DNA from: Chrysomallon squamiferum
Lineage: Eukaryota; Mollusca; Gastropoda; Neomphalida; Peltospiridae
Assembly: GCA_012295275.1 (NCBI GenBank)
Contig: CM022673.1
Span: 26,060,761-26,124,760 of the forward strand
Length of the DNA: 64,000 bases
Direction of reading: 5' to 3'
Positions 19,472-46,274 of this stretch are shown piece by piece (positions within the stretch are counted from its first letter, which is position 1; the number at the start of each line of letters is the position of its first letter). The notes under the pieces were generated by a model that had not been told where the DNA came from, made no database searches, and saw nothing but the letters and a program-made list of their open reading frames with translations. The translations under genes were made by a program, and so were the position numbers.

Positions 19472-20808
19472 TTTGGCAAACAAAAGATATCCACCATGTA
19501 AATATTAACAAAATTATATTTCGATTTTATACAAAAATAAACAGAAGCTTCCCCGGTGATTTGGTTACCAAGCCAGTCTGCGCATGCTTCAACATAAATT
19601 CCACCGACGGTTGTCGTAAATTAGTTAGACTAGTTAGACCAATTTCCGGCAACATTAAGCTCAGGTGAGTGGTGTGTGATTTTCTTCTTTTACGATAATA
19701 TTTGGTTATTATTATTAATATGTCTAAAGATATTTCTGACGATCTCATTAAACGTACGTGGCAGTCGATTTTCATGGATTTAAATTTTAAAATATATTTA
19801 ATTGTATATTATTTTATTTATAATATTTTTTTTTCATTCTATATAATTTGTTAGTGTTAATACTGTTATTTAACTATTTTTATATTTATCTTAATGATTA
19901 TTTTTATACTGGCATATATACTTCTGTGTATGCATCCATGTATAAATCCCAGTTATTTCCTAGAACTTATTTCAAGAATCAGAATGTATCATAATCTAGA
20001 TACACTATAAAAAGTATAATTATTATTATTATTATTACTACTAGTAGTAGTAGTAGTGGTATGAAAAAACAGTTCATTATATTAATTTAATAAAAACATT
20101 ATGGTTAATATTTGAAAATAGTTAAAACTAAATAATCTTATATATATATATATATATGTTTATTCCATTTAACCGTAGAGACCCTTCTCATACATGATAC
20201 AATTTTGAGTATACATATATATTCTACAGGTTGAAGGCATCCAAATGAAAATATTTTAAAACAGAATCAATTTATTTGAAATAACAACAACAACAGCAAT
20301 AAAAGTTTGATGTTGAAATAACATTTAATAAATATAAATCATCTATTAGTGAAGTTAATAGCTTTTTATTTCTGTTGTTAAAGTACACACACACACACAC
20401 CAGTAATGTGTGTGTGTATATATATATAGTAAATAATATATTGTTGCATTATATATAATATTTTATACATATCTTTGATATTAATGTATTTTTATAATGT
20501 ATTTAAAATTTGAGCAAGAAAAACTTATAAATTATAAAAATAATTTTGGCACTATGAAGATATATATATATATATATATATATATAATTGGATTTTATTA
20601 TTATTAAATGTGTTACTTTAGAAATAAATTATGTTTAGATAACATATATTAAATTATTTCACTAAATAAGGATATTGACAGTAACAGTGGTGGAAAACTT
20701 TGAGTTTTGCAAATTTATCTCCCCTCAAAAAAACAAGAACAAATGTTGGTTATATTTTTAATAATTCCTTATTTTATTTATTTATTCATTCATTCATTCA
20801 TTTCATTC

Positions 20809-20839
<31 letters not shown>

Positions 20840-20842
20840 TAG
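19472..20842. promoter_or_regulatory. Divergent promoter and 5' leader region of PIFO and GTF2H1
   Basis: The two genes start back to back. The part from about 19545 to 19760 is less AT-rich than the surroundings and holds several CpG sites, so it is the best candidate for a shared core promoter. The GTF2H1 start codon sits 15 bases after an acceptor at 20842, so a non-coding GTF2H1 exon should start in this region. The remainder carries TA, CA/TG and TTAT/TCAT microsatellites, the last running almost to the acceptor. Confidence 0.5.
19579..19587. promoter_or_regulatory. Candidate NRF-1 site
   Basis: The sequence TGCGCATGC matches the core of the NRF-1 palindrome (TGCGCATGCGCA) and lies in the CpG-containing segment about 110 bases upstream of the PIFO start codon. 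NRF-1 sites are common in bidirectional housekeeping promoters. A nine-base match could be chance, but such GC-rich words are rare in this window. Confidence 0.4.
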
Positions 20843-20857
20843 TATTAAGGTGTTACC

Positions 20858-22581
20858 ATGTCCAAACAGTCTGAAGAAGTTCTTCTTATAGTGAATCATG
20901 TGCGACAGAAAAAGACAGATGGAACTTTGTACCTCATGGGAGAAAGACTGGCATGGATGGTCCAAAGCAAAAACACATTTTCTGTCAGTCACATGTATGC
21001 AGACATCAAAGGTATCTTTTGTCTAGAAATTATTTCCAAAGAACTGGATTCACACTTTTAACAAATGCATTAGATCAGTACTTAAATAAAAAATTGGAAG
21101 AACTAGTTAAAAAGAAAATTATTTATTTCTTTAAAAGCTGCTTAAACTGCAGCTATCAATCAATCAGGTTATTTATCAGAGATGCTGAATGTTCATCAAT
21201 TGTTCGTTGAAAATATTTTCACATTAAAACAAGATTAAAAATAAAATTATTTTTTATTATAATGTTGTTGTTGTTTTTTTGTTTTTTTTTAGAGATACTG
21301 ATATATAAAAAGTGATCTAATAATATAAAATAAAATTTTAATTTCAGCACAAAAGATTTCCCCCGACAGCAAGGAAAAGGTTCAGCTGCAGATAGTGATG
21401 CATGATGGAAGTGCCAATACATTCCACTTCAATAACTCAGATGGGCGGACAGCCCAGATCCATGATCGCGACAGCGTGAAGGAACTACTACAACAGCTAC
21501 TGCCAAAGTTTAAAAAGAAGATCAGCAATGCACTTGAAGAAAAAAACAGGTGTCAGATAAAGTTTTCATTTTTTTTATTATTCAATTTGCATAAACTTTG
21601 TCTAGTTTGTATAATCTGAATTAAATTTCATCAATATCCAGTGTTAAGTGAGATACAAAATGAAAGATAAAAACTTTTAAGCAAAAATTGTATCTGCTTT
21701 CATTTTCAGTAACAATTTAATATAGATGGGTTGTTTTTTATTTTTCATAAACTGTTACTGTATTTATAATTTATTGATTTAAGATTTAAATAGGTATATA
21801 TTTATTTGTTAATCTGTATTATACTGTACAAAATTTATTTTGAATTGTGGATTTAAAATGAAACGTCATAGATAAAAAAAGAAAAAAAGCTAGTACATTT
21901 ACACGGTAAATGCTATTTTTGCTTTATACTAAGTGCAGGCAATATGAAACAGAATGAATCTATACCAATAAAAAAATCTATTTTTATTTCATACTGTCTA
22001 GAATAAGAGAAAATGTAAACTATTTAGTTTTTTGTGGTTACTAGATATTCTTTTCTTTTTTCTTTCTTTCCTTTCTTCTTTATTTATTTGTTTTTATTTA
22101 TTTTATTTTTATTCAGATTACTGCAAGAAAATCCAGAACTTTTCCAGTTGTACAAAGATTTAGTTGTTAGTGGGGTTATTTCTCCAGATGAATTCTGGTT
22201 GTCTCATACACATGTAAGATTAACATTTTTATTTTAAAATTAAATTTGAAATGGTTTATGGCTGCCTGTCGGTCAGATTTAGCTCAGCATTTAACAAATT
22301 CAAAATAAATAAACAAAATGTATGAAACCAACAAACAGTCAAATATAAGTTAATTTAAAAAAAAAAAATCGAAGTTTAAAATATTAGATTAATAAAATTC
22401 TGAAGGAAAATGAAATTTTAAATGATTTATTAATGTTGTTTAAGTTACTGGCATTTATTTGTTTGAGAGACCAAAATTTGAATGAATGCTATAATTTGTT
22501 TTTGATAATTGATAAATAATAATTAATATTATAAACCTGTAAACAATCTACTTTTAATCCAGTAACAAATAATTTAAAGAG

Positions 22582-22619
<38 letters not shown>

Positions 22620-25600
22620 CTTTTTTTCTTTGAACACTGTCAAAAAACTGATTATTTAATTGTTATGTAAAGTTGTCAGAAGTCCCAAAGCAGAATTTAG
22701 TAAAAAAAATTATTTTTTATTTTTGTTTTATGAAAAATATAATAAAATGCAATTATAATATATTATTACATGTCTACATTTGAAGTTATTATTATTATTT
22801 TTTTCTATTATTATTTATTAATTTTGTTTTAGAGATTCACAAGTTCAAACAAGTCTTCTGAAAGCCAGCATGTGGGTGTTTCCCCAGCATTTCTGGTAAG
22901 ACAGTTTTGTTTTGAGAGTGACGATTAATTCAAAGCAGTTTCTGTAAACTGCAAATGGTTTTAAAAAATTAAAAATATTTTAAAAATATTTTAAAAATCA
23001 GTATTTGTATTTAGTAACATTTTTAATTAAAAATTTGAAACCAAAGGAATACAAAAACAAGAATTGTAAATTTACAAAAAAACAACAAAAAAACAACAAC
23101 ATCATCATCATAGACAAATCGGTAGTGTTACTGTGATTTTTATATAAATATAGGAAATAAATCTTTTATAACTCACAGAAATAACCGTGAAAATGTTTTC
23201 ATCATAACTTTGAATATTTGAATATTTTTCTGCAGTAAAACCATAGACACAGTTGCTGATTAAATATCTTATCAGTGATATAAAATATCTGTTTTTTGAA
23301 CACCAAATAATATTTCAGTGATTCAAGATAGTAATAGTTCACAAATATTGGAATCTACATCCAATTTAGCACCACAGAATTATTTTAATCATGAAAAATG
23401 CAGACAGTGTGACAAGTCTGTAACCATAGGAAAAGAGTTCTAGTGTATTTTGTTTTGCAGGCAGACATAAAACCACAGACAGATGGATGTAATGGACTGA
23501 AGTACAACTTAACAGCTGACATCATAGAATCTATATTTAAAACATATCCAATGGGTAAGTCTTTTATATCAGATAATCCATATCATTTCTGTATGACTGA
23601 CATCAATGTTGATTATTTATAAATTATATTTTGAACTTTAGTAGATGATAAGATTAATCAAAATTTTATTGTTTAAACGTTAAATTCAGATTGACATTTT
23701 TAATCTTACTGAAATATCTAACAGACATTTTTGTAATACGTCAATTATTTTGTTATAGCTGAAAAATTAATTTCTGTTTAGAGAAAGCTACATTTCATCT
23801 TATCTTAGCCTAATTCCTTTTCTGTATATTTTCTTTTATAAATGAATTGTTTAAAATTAGAAGTCTTACACTGAATGTTTTATTTTTTTTTTTTTTTTCA
23901 GTAAGAAAGAAACATGCTGAGTATGTGCCCCACCAGATGACAGAGAGTGAGTTCTGGACACGATTCTTTCAGTCTCACTATTTCCATAGAGACAGAACCG
24001 TACTTGGTACCAAAGACATTTTCACAGATTGTGCCAAAAATGATGAAAAAGGTGAATAGAGTCAATTGTTTTATTTATATTTTTATATATATGATTTTAT
24101 GATTTTTTTTTTTCTTTCTTAAAATTTTATAAATTTTGTTTTAAAATGATGAAAATGGTTTGTAAAGATAGTTTTGTTCCAAGAAAATGATGAGAAAGAT
24201 TAGTACAGTCAAAATTTTTTATTTTTTATTTATTGAGAAAGATTAGTACAGCCAAATTTGTTTATTTATTTGTTAAGAAAGGTTAATACAGTCAAATTTG
24301 TTTATTTATTTATTGAGAAAGAGAAAGATTAGTACAGTCAATTTTGTTTATTGAGAAAGGTTATACACAAATTTGTTTATTTATTTAGACAAGAAAAGAC
24401 AGTTATTTTGTCTTGATGGTGATAGAACAAGACAAATAATTTGTCTTGATGGTGATAGAACATAATTACATTTTTATCTTTCTGTTTCAGAAATGAAGGA
24501 TGAGATTGAGAAACGTGTGTGTGACCCTCTCTTGGACCTGACAAAGTGCGCTGATTACTCTGTTGATGAAGTGAGATGTCTGTTTTTTGTATTGTCTTTC
24601 ACAAATTCATTTTTACAAAAATAGTTGTGTTGAAGAGAGAAAAAGACAACTTACTAAACAATATAGAAAAAACTACTAATCAAATTTTGTGTTTAGATTA
24701 TTTTATATTATATTAAGATGTTTTGTCTTTCAAATTTTTATTTGGAACTGCATTAATTTAAAAAAAAAATTCAAACAAACAAATAAAAGAAAAACCTCCA
24801 AAAGCTTGTGTATTTAATTTTAAAATTGAGAATGCAAAATTAACTTATTTTTAATAACGACAAATGATTATAAAGTGTTGTTTAAAAGAATGAATAAATG
24901 GCTCAATACATTTGAGAGAGAATTAACCGGACACAATAATTGTGTTTTTAGGCATACAGAGGAATTAGCGAAGACAGCAGGAGAAGCAGCAACATAACCA
25001 ACCAGTCGATAATTAGAAGGTTTAACCACCACTCAACAATGGTACTCAGGGCCTGCGAAACAAAGTCAAAAGCAGAGACCTGTAAAAGTGATATTAATCA
25101 GCTGACTAACTGTCAGGTGTTGTTACCTAACGGTGTGAAGCCATCCACAAGTCACTCACACTTCGAAGAACCCCCGCACAAAAAGGTGGGATACTTCTGT
25201 AGTTTTTCATTTTGAAACTAAAGTTTATGTAAATATGTTTTTTTTTAAAAAGTAACGATATTTTCGTTTTTTGAATTTTATATAAATATGGTTTTTTTAA
25301 AGTAACAATATTTTCTTTTTTGGAATTTTATATAAATATGGTTTTTTTAAAGTAACGATATTTTCTTTTTCGGAATTTTATATAAATATGGTTTTTTTAA
25401 AGTAACGATATAATCTTTTTTGAATTTTATATAAATATATGTTTTTTTTAAAGTAACAATATTTTCTTTTTTGGATTTTTTTTTTTTTGAATGAGTGGTT
25501 TGAATAAAAGAGATGTCTATATTTTAAATTTTGCAAAGTTAAAAAAAAAAAAAAAAAAAAAAAAAGTTATCCTGATTTACTTAATCAAAATTGATTTTTC

Positions 25601-28600
25601 AATAATGGCTTCCTCAGAATTTTGATTGAAATTTAATGGTTTGTTTGCTAAGATTTAGTTTATAATACTAGATTTTGTGCCGATGTGCATAAAGTTTAGT
25701 TTTCCAGAATAATTAAAATTCAGACACAAATAAAAAAAACTTCAAAGAACTATCAAAATAGATTAATTAAAGTAAAGTAATATTTAAAAAATTTAAAATA
25801 TAACTGGTGAAATGATTACAAAAATCATGTTTTTAGATTAATCGTGCATCCACAGTTAACTGAGAACCAAGTTTTGACCAAAACATTGTTAAACTATTTC
25901 TCACTATAATTTCTACCTTTTTCATTCTATTTTAATTACTTTAATTTTATTTTTTAAGTTTTCTAAAAATATATATATTTTTTTTTTCTTTTTATTTTTA
26001 GGCTAGAATCAAAGAAAAAGTGGAAATGGAAGATTTGTGTAGTAGTAATAATGAAAAAATCGTGAATCTTCGACTGGGTAAAATAGAGAGATACTTACAC
26101 GGTCCAACACCAGCAACAGCAGCTAAATACACAACCAGTCAGAGAGTCATCGAAGCTAACCAGTCAGTGGGTGTCGAAATTCAAAACTGGGTTCCAGATC
26201 TTTCTCAGGTCTGTCGTGTCTTTCAAACATTGTGTGCTCCACTTTATCATTTAAAAAAAGATAAAATGAAACAAATTCATTTCCTCATCTGACTAAATAT
26301 TTAAACTTGCATAAAAAATATTTTTTTATTCGATTTTTAACATTTGAATTTCCTTCCCAGTTATTACATAATTGAAAGGTTGGTTAATTCTTGATGGTCG
26401 TTGCAGTTTAAAATTATTATTCACCTGCTTGAATGAACAGGTTTTAGCTTCTTGTTATGAAAGATTAATTGGTTTGTTGTCATCAGGTATTGTCAGGAGG
26501 CAGTGCTGTTGGTGTACTGGGAGAACTGTCACCAGGTGGCGCTCTTATGCAAGGAACTACTGTTCATCAGTTACACCGTGAGTTTGTCATCTATGCATAT
26601 TCATTGTTGTTTTTCTCACGTAAATATAGAAATTTATAAACATAAAACTATTTTTAGCTGCATTATGGTTTTAATCAACATCTCCAAATATGTTTTTTCT
26701 CAGAAATTTACTTCAGTGATTTTTATGCTAAAAAAAATTAAACTTTGGCAGCTGTTGTGTTCAATAGTTCCAGTAACATTGCATTTTTAATATTTACATA
26801 GTTAGTTTTGTGTTTTGTGCCTGTCGGTTTTTAAACCCTATTTCACAATAGAAACTAGATATTGTAATTAATTTTGTAATTCACTTAACGTTTATAAAAT
26901 ATAATTAACCACAATACAAAGTAATGTGACTTTAATTGTAATTGGCATATGTTTAGCTTTGAATTTTACAGGTTGTTTGAAGTTAAAATTTTTATTAAGA
27001 AAAGTAAATAAAAAGAGGTCAAAGCCAAATTAAGGTGGTTAAAGAAACCATTAATGCAGAGTTATATGTAAATGTTCACAGAAATGGTGCCTCAGACAAT
27101 TCAAGATGAAGTTCGACAACAGTACAATGCATTGTGTGAATTACTTAGACATTTTTGGACGTGTTTTCCTGTGTCTTCAAAAACATTAGAGGAAAAGGTA
27201 ACACACTTTAATGTTCTCTGTACATTCCTTCTCAAGTCTGTTTAGTATATAATACTTAATATGTTCATAAATGTATGTGTTTTCACATTTATATCACATA
27301 TTTAATAACAAAGCTATACAAATCCATTATAATTTAGAAAGAACACCATAAAATTATCTTTAGTACACTGGTTATATTAGTTATATTAATAATATTGTTA
27401 ATGAAATTTTCCAGATAGAGTACTCTATAGTAAAATTTAATTTGTTAAACCTATTTTTTTCATTAAATGATTAATTGAACATTTTATAACTGGGCTGTGA
27501 TTTCAGTCTATCAGAACTTGAATAATGTGAAAAATATAATAAAACTTCGATCAACACAAAATAATAAACAATTCAGATTTCAGGCATTGTCAACCTGGTA
27601 CAATCCACTAAATAATGAACAGGAATATCATAAATATAAAACAAAATAACATGTCATGCAGAGACTTTTATTTTTTATAAACTGAAAGCTAATGAAAAAC
27701 TCAAAGAAAAATAAAATGTTAATTGTTCAGTTGATTTATCAAAAGTCATAGATCAGGAATTATTTTATACTGTAAGCATATTTTCGAAGTTAAAGTTCAC
27801 ATATCCTGGAATGTTTATAGCTGATTGATGACTTTTGCATGATAACCAAACAACAGACAGTGTTTCTTCAGACTTCTGCACAAGAATGAACAAACAACTT
27901 CTCATCAGATTTTAACAGTGTTCTGTTCAATGACTTCTTGTCAGTCTTTAACTGTTCTGTTCAATGAATTCTTGTCAGTCTTTAACTGCTCTATACCATG
28001 AATTCTTGTCAGACTTTGACAACTTTCTGTTCTGTGAACAAATTTAGATGTGACATCTTCACGTTAGACTTTGGCAACTTTCCATTTAATACAGAAATTG
28101 ATCTAAGACAACTTATCATCAGATTTTGACAGCTTTCCACTTAGGGTAGAAATTTATGTAAAGCAACTCATCTTTCAGTGAAGGAGTTTATGTGTGATCA
28201 TTTTGCATAAGATTTTGATGAATATTCATCCTTTGAAGAATTTTACATAGGATGAGACAAAACAAAATAGAAACTGTTTCAGTGATGTACACAGTGTTGT
28301 GAGCAGAAGAAGACATTTTCTCCTTCTGAAAGCATTAATAGTGATATAATATATTTTATATAATATATCAAGCATTAATTTACATCTTGTTTAGGACACA
28401 GTTGAACTAAGCCATGCCTTGAAAGATCAAAGGTTATTGATAAGAAAATTAAAATTAGTTTTCATGAAAGCATGATCTTGCTGATAGAATTTAGAGTCTG
28501 CAGTAACCAAGAATAAAAGTGAGTTTTTTTTTCCTTTCAAAATCCATTAATTTTGTTTTCTGTACCAGCTAAATGACAAAAACGAGAAATAAAAATTTAG

Positions 28601-29267
28601 ATCATTTTCTTATGATTACGAATGATTTGTTATTGATTATAAATGTTTTATTTAATTTTTTTTTGTTATTATTACAAGAATGTATTTATGATATGAAAAT
28701 GATTATTATTTTCAGGTGGTAAAAATGAGGTCAACATTAGAAAAATTTCAACTAGCAAAACTTAATCCTTTAAAAGATAAGCTTGGTCAGAATCACTACC
28801 ACATAAATGTAAGTATTAATTCTCACAGTTCCAGAATCTTTGAACACAACCTTGTTTTCATGACAGCTTCCACATAACAGCCATTGATAATCTTTCATAT
28901 TGCTGTCATCACAGAGACAAAAACAAAAACAAATATTGTTTTGCATTGATCTCCTGATTAATATTTTTATTTTTAATTTTAATTTTAAATCTTCCAAATT
29001 ATTATATTAATTATTAGTAAAATAATAATCTTAACTGCTTTAAATATTTTAGAATTTGTTGTTATTTTATAAATATGTATATACAGTAGCATCGTTCATG
29101 ATAAAATATAAAATAAAAATATTTCAAATTTGTTGGTCATGAATATAAACTGGATCATCAGTTAGTTAGAATTTCTGTTTCAGTTAACTGGTCACATGGA
29201 AGATATGCTTTTGGCTGCTTATGCTAAATTTGACTTGTGGAAAGCCAAGAAAATGACAAAAAGATGA
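20858..29267 (+). CDS. GTF2H1: TFIIH subunit p62 (GTF2H1)
   Basis: Thirteen coding exons: 20858-21011, 21348-21549, 22117-22213, 22833-22895, 23461-23554, 23902-24051, 24491-24570, 24952-25185, 26002-26208, 26487-26577, 27082-27197, 28716-28808, 29184-29267. All borders are GT-AG and phases agree, giving 554 residues (human p62 548). Residues 1 to about 105 form the PH-like domain; a first BSD domain follows near 119-150 ([15 protein letters not shown], ending DEFW), and a second near 204-235 ([16 protein letters not shown]). The C-terminal third is helical, ending [13 protein letters not shown]. p62 is a core subunit of TFIIH, used in RNA polymerase II initiation and nucleotide excision repair; its PH domain binds activators, TFIIE and XPC/XPG. 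No key block is missing. The ATG at 20858 is the start of the conserved N terminus ([19 protein letters not shown]). Confidence 0.97.
24185..24390. repeat. Tandem repeat of about 45-60 bp in a GTF2H1 intron
   Basis: Roughly five diverged units share the words GAGAAAGATTAGTACAG followed by TCAAATTTGTTTATTTATT. It lies between the exons ending at 24051 and starting at 24491. Confidence 0.8.
25215..25480. repeat. Tandem repeat of about 55 bp, five units, in a GTF2H1 intron
   Basis: Five near-identical units each contain ATAAATATGGTTTTTTTAAA followed by AGTAACGATATTTTCTTTTT and a GAATTTTAT ending. It starts about 30 bases after the donor at 25185. Confidence 0.9.
27880..28150. repeat. Diverged minisatellite in a GTF2H1 intron
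   Basis: About five or six units of roughly 40 to 60 bp share words such as CTTCTTGTCAGTCTTTAAC, TTCTGTTC and CAATGAATTC. Units diverge towards the right end. Confidence 0.7.
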
Positions 29268-30827
29268 AAGGAACATGGAGCTGTCATCGCAGCTGGAAAA
29301 TAAACTTTAACATTCAGAATGTTGCTCAAAAAAAAAAAGAAGAAGAAAAAAGACACAGGAAGGCATCTTTTTGTTTGGTGCTAATATATTCCCATGTAAT
29401 TTTCATTATCCTGAAAAAAACCCACCCCAACATTGTTACATGCTTTATCCAAACATACTGAGTACCTAGAGCGTATTTGTGATATGTCAAAAAAAAAAGA
29501 TTGTTAGCCCAGTTCGTGTGATACAGCATATAAAACCACTGTGTTTACAAAACACATGATCTGCAGTTTAGCCCAGAAATAACGACAGTTGACATAGAAT
29601 CTCATTTCACTGATCACTTGAAAAAGACTGTTTAATACTGATTTTCAAGGAAGATGTAAAACAGACACGTTATTTACTTTGCTCTGAGCGCTCAGTATTC
29701 TGTTTGGGGCATCATGTTTTACTCACAGCCTGCCATTTTCCTTTATTTTTATATGTTTGGTTTTACCCTTGTGTCATGTAGACTGGTGTGTTATGTTTCC
29801 TTTTGTCACCAGACAGCTATCACCAAACTTTTAAAAAGCCCCAAACAGTATTAAAAAAAAAAAAAAATTTCTTTCATTTCTGCAAATATTTTCAATCATC
29901 TGTAAGAAAAAATTCTTAGTATTTGATTAAAGTAGTCTGAATAGGTTTTTTAATTTTTTAAATTTTATTATTATTATTTTTTTTTTTTTCCCCTTTCATC
30001 ATTTCATATCATCTTTAAAATGCTTGATTTTTTTTTTATTCATTTCATTCAATCATTCATAATAATGAGAAATATTGTCATTGTAAAAAAAACAACACTG
30101 TGTTAAATAATTAAGTGTGAAATATATTCAAACAGAATAATTTTTTCATACTAAGTAAGTGTTAGTGGTTCTTTTGAAGGGATACCATCTTATACATTTT
30201 TTCATGCTGTCTTCATCTTGTGTTAAATATTAAATACAAATATCAAAATAAAACAGGCCATGTAGATTCTGTGTCCAAAAATGTTTTATTGTTTTGTATG
30301 CATTTATTAACTGAGGATTATCATATAGGATTAACAGTGACAATCATAGATAATAATACCTAGCTGTAAAACAGATAAACTAAGGTCATTTGTTTCCAGA
30401 AATTGCAATATATGGTTTGATTGTGGTAAAGCAAAGTTACATTGAAGATTGTGTGCTATGTATGAATTTTTTTTTAAATGAATCTCTCAAAATAGTGTAA
30501 AAGAATAATTTCTATTCTTTTTTCTTTTTTTTTTCAAAGAGAAATTTTCCTATTTGTATTACCAGTACAAACACACATAATAATTCCTATCAAATATAAT
30601 TTTTAGTATTTATAAACAAAAGCTTAAAACGAAGTTTATTTTGTTAATCAGTTGTTAAATTTAAAAAAAAAAAATTAATAATAATAATAAATAAAAATAC
30701 AAATGCAAGAGTTAATGCTATGATTTAGATTTATTAATATTTTTTAGTAAATTTTCATTTTGTGAATTGTGCAAAACCTTGATAAATTTAATGGTTGTGA
30801 GAAAATGGCTGAGAATGACAAGATGGA

Positions 30828-30858
<31 letters not shown>

Positions 30859-31146
30859 TTAAAAGAGGCATTTTTTTTTTTGTCATATATAAATCTTCCA
30901 TAATAACACAATACCACTGTTGTATAAATTTATAAAAGATAAATATATGGTACATCAGGTCAAAAGGTTTAATTACCTACACAGAACATTTCATTTTTAT
31001 TTTTATACTATATTTGGATGAATATCACCATTTTTCATTTGCATTATTTTTCCTTTATATTAGTATTATTATTTTTATTTTTAATGCTACAAAATATAAA
31101 ATGCAAGGTAGCCATGTAAATGTATACTTTAATTGTTTAGTTTCTT

Positions 31147-31187
<41 letters not shown>

Positions 31188-32148
31188 TTTTCTGATCACA
31201 AGCACGTGATTAATATTGTATGCATTTTTATTTTTATGTTTATTTTTTATTTTAATTTAATTTGAATCAGAATAAAAGTAATATTGTTACAAATGTATTT
31301 GGTATCCTGCATATTTACCAAAATTGAAAATAATCAGTGCTATTTGTTGTTAGAATTATAATTATTTTTAATAAATATGTGTACAGCAGTACAGTGAATA
31401 AGGCAATTGTTTAATAGAATGTACATTTGGAGAATTACTGAAATGTGTATTCAGAACCAACATTTCTGAACACAAGGAACTAATTTCAAAACGACATAAA
31501 ACCAAAAAAAAGTTTTTAACTTTTCACCATTGTCTTCAAAATGTCAAACCATTGGTTACTTTATCTGTATTATTGAATATATAAAAAATTATGATTACAT
31601 TGATCTGTGATATTTTTTTACATGCCAAGAAATTCTGAATGTGTTGTTTTGTATTATTTTTGGAGTTAGAGGGAGAATTAAAAATTATTGTATCATAAAA
31701 CAAATTGTTTTGTTTTTTATCTGTCTAATATTTCAGAAAGGTGGAGAGAGTGATGTAAAATAAATTTAAGAATCTTTGGATTTTATTGTGATGAGGCTAC
31801 TGAAATTTTAGGAAGCCCCATTTAACAGAATAATGTTACGTAATAATTGGACTGAATTTTAGAAGCTTTCGTTTGGCTCTTGTTTAAGTAAAAGTATAAA
31901 AATGACATGCAGTATATCAGTGGGGATTTTTTTTTTTTTTTTTTTTTTTATATGTCTTTTTGTTTTCATTTTTCGTTTGATTCTTGGAATGGTTGTTTTG
32001 TTGGTTTTTTTTTTTTTTTTTTTTTTCTGATCTGTTCCAGAGTATCCTGTAATAATTATCCATGGCTTAAAAATTCAGTATGTTGCTTACCAAGCCAAAA
32101 AATAGTTTCATTCATCACTCTCGTGCGATAGATGCAATTTTTTTTACA

Positions 32149-32192
<44 letters not shown>

Positions 32193-33137
32193 AAACAAAC
32201 AAAACAAAAAACGATTCTTACTTCATCATGTCTATATTATAATTTCACTTTTTATGTAGACGTATCATTTATCATGATTATTGTTTCTGAAGTTTTAAAG
32301 GTTCACAAGTTCGCGTCTAATTTCGTCAGTTTCAGTTTTTATCGGTGTAATCTGATTTATGGTTCCTGCTTGTAATCGCCTCGATACATAGAGCAGTCAC
32401 TGTTCATCCGGACATCGGCCCGTTCGATATCGTGGCTGTTTTTTGTTTTTTTAAATTGTTTTTAATTTGTCCACTTCTTTCAGTGATGGTGGACTCATGA
32501 CACTCTTCTGATCAATAATATCTAATCAAATCTGATAAATTAAATACATGTTATAGAGAGTACCAACTGGTTTAATATGAGACACCGACTGATTCATTTT
32601 TCAAGGATTTATTACGAGTGAACACAGTTAAAATAACATACCCCTACCTATATAAGCGATTGTTGTAATGATAAATGCAGTTTAGTTTGAAACAATAAAA
32701 CGGAATTTTAAAAATTAAAATAGAGGTCTGTTTAAATATATATATATATAAATATATCAAAGCAAATATATAAGTTATGATACAAAGAATTAAAATATAA
32801 TTTAGTTCAACTATATTAAATCGTTTGTTTTCAGTGGCTCAGAGACTGAAAACACTGGAAATAAATTCAGTTTTTATCCATTTGCAATGAATTGTGCACA
32901 TCAATCTGTCAGATTAATTTTGTCTACAACAATTCAATGTTTGAATCGTAGAATGCGACTGTTTCAGTTTTGTCAGATTTGCTGTAACAACCGTTGAGCG
33001 TCAGTGAAGCGAAACGTCACTCGGTTTTATGGTTCATCTGACAGATCGGGCGATACGCCTACAAGGGTCTCTGTCACCAGTTTGAAACTGTGAAGTCACG
33101 GATCAAGAGTAAAACAAAAAGTGCGTGGCGGATCAAG
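29268..33137. other. GTF2H1 3' untranslated region and intergenic DNA before the cysteine-rich gene
   Basis: AT-rich sequence with long T runs (30829-30854, 31150-31186, 31928-31949, 32007-32026) and a GA run at about 32151-32191. No coding exon, RNA gene or transposon end was recognised. The 5' untranslated region of the next gene probably occupies the CpG-containing part near 32980-33137. Confidence 0.55.
30247..30252 (+). terminator. Candidate GTF2H1 polyadenylation signal
   Basis: An AATAAA hexamer lies about 980 bases after the GTF2H1 stop codon, followed within 50 bases by a T- and GT-rich stretch. Other AATAAA words occur in this AT-rich region (for example near 31271), so usage is uncertain. 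Confidence 0.4.

Positions 33138-46274
<13,137 letters not shown>

Noticed and set aside
19563-19577. Possible RFX X-box (GGTTACCAAGCCAG) near the PIFO promoter
   Set aside because: Only the left half fits the consensus; the right half lacks the required RYAAC-like end.
27880-28150. Possible CRISPR-like array of short repeats with spacers
   Set aside because: The units are diverged, irregularly spaced and intronic in a eukaryotic gene; it is an ordinary minisatellite.
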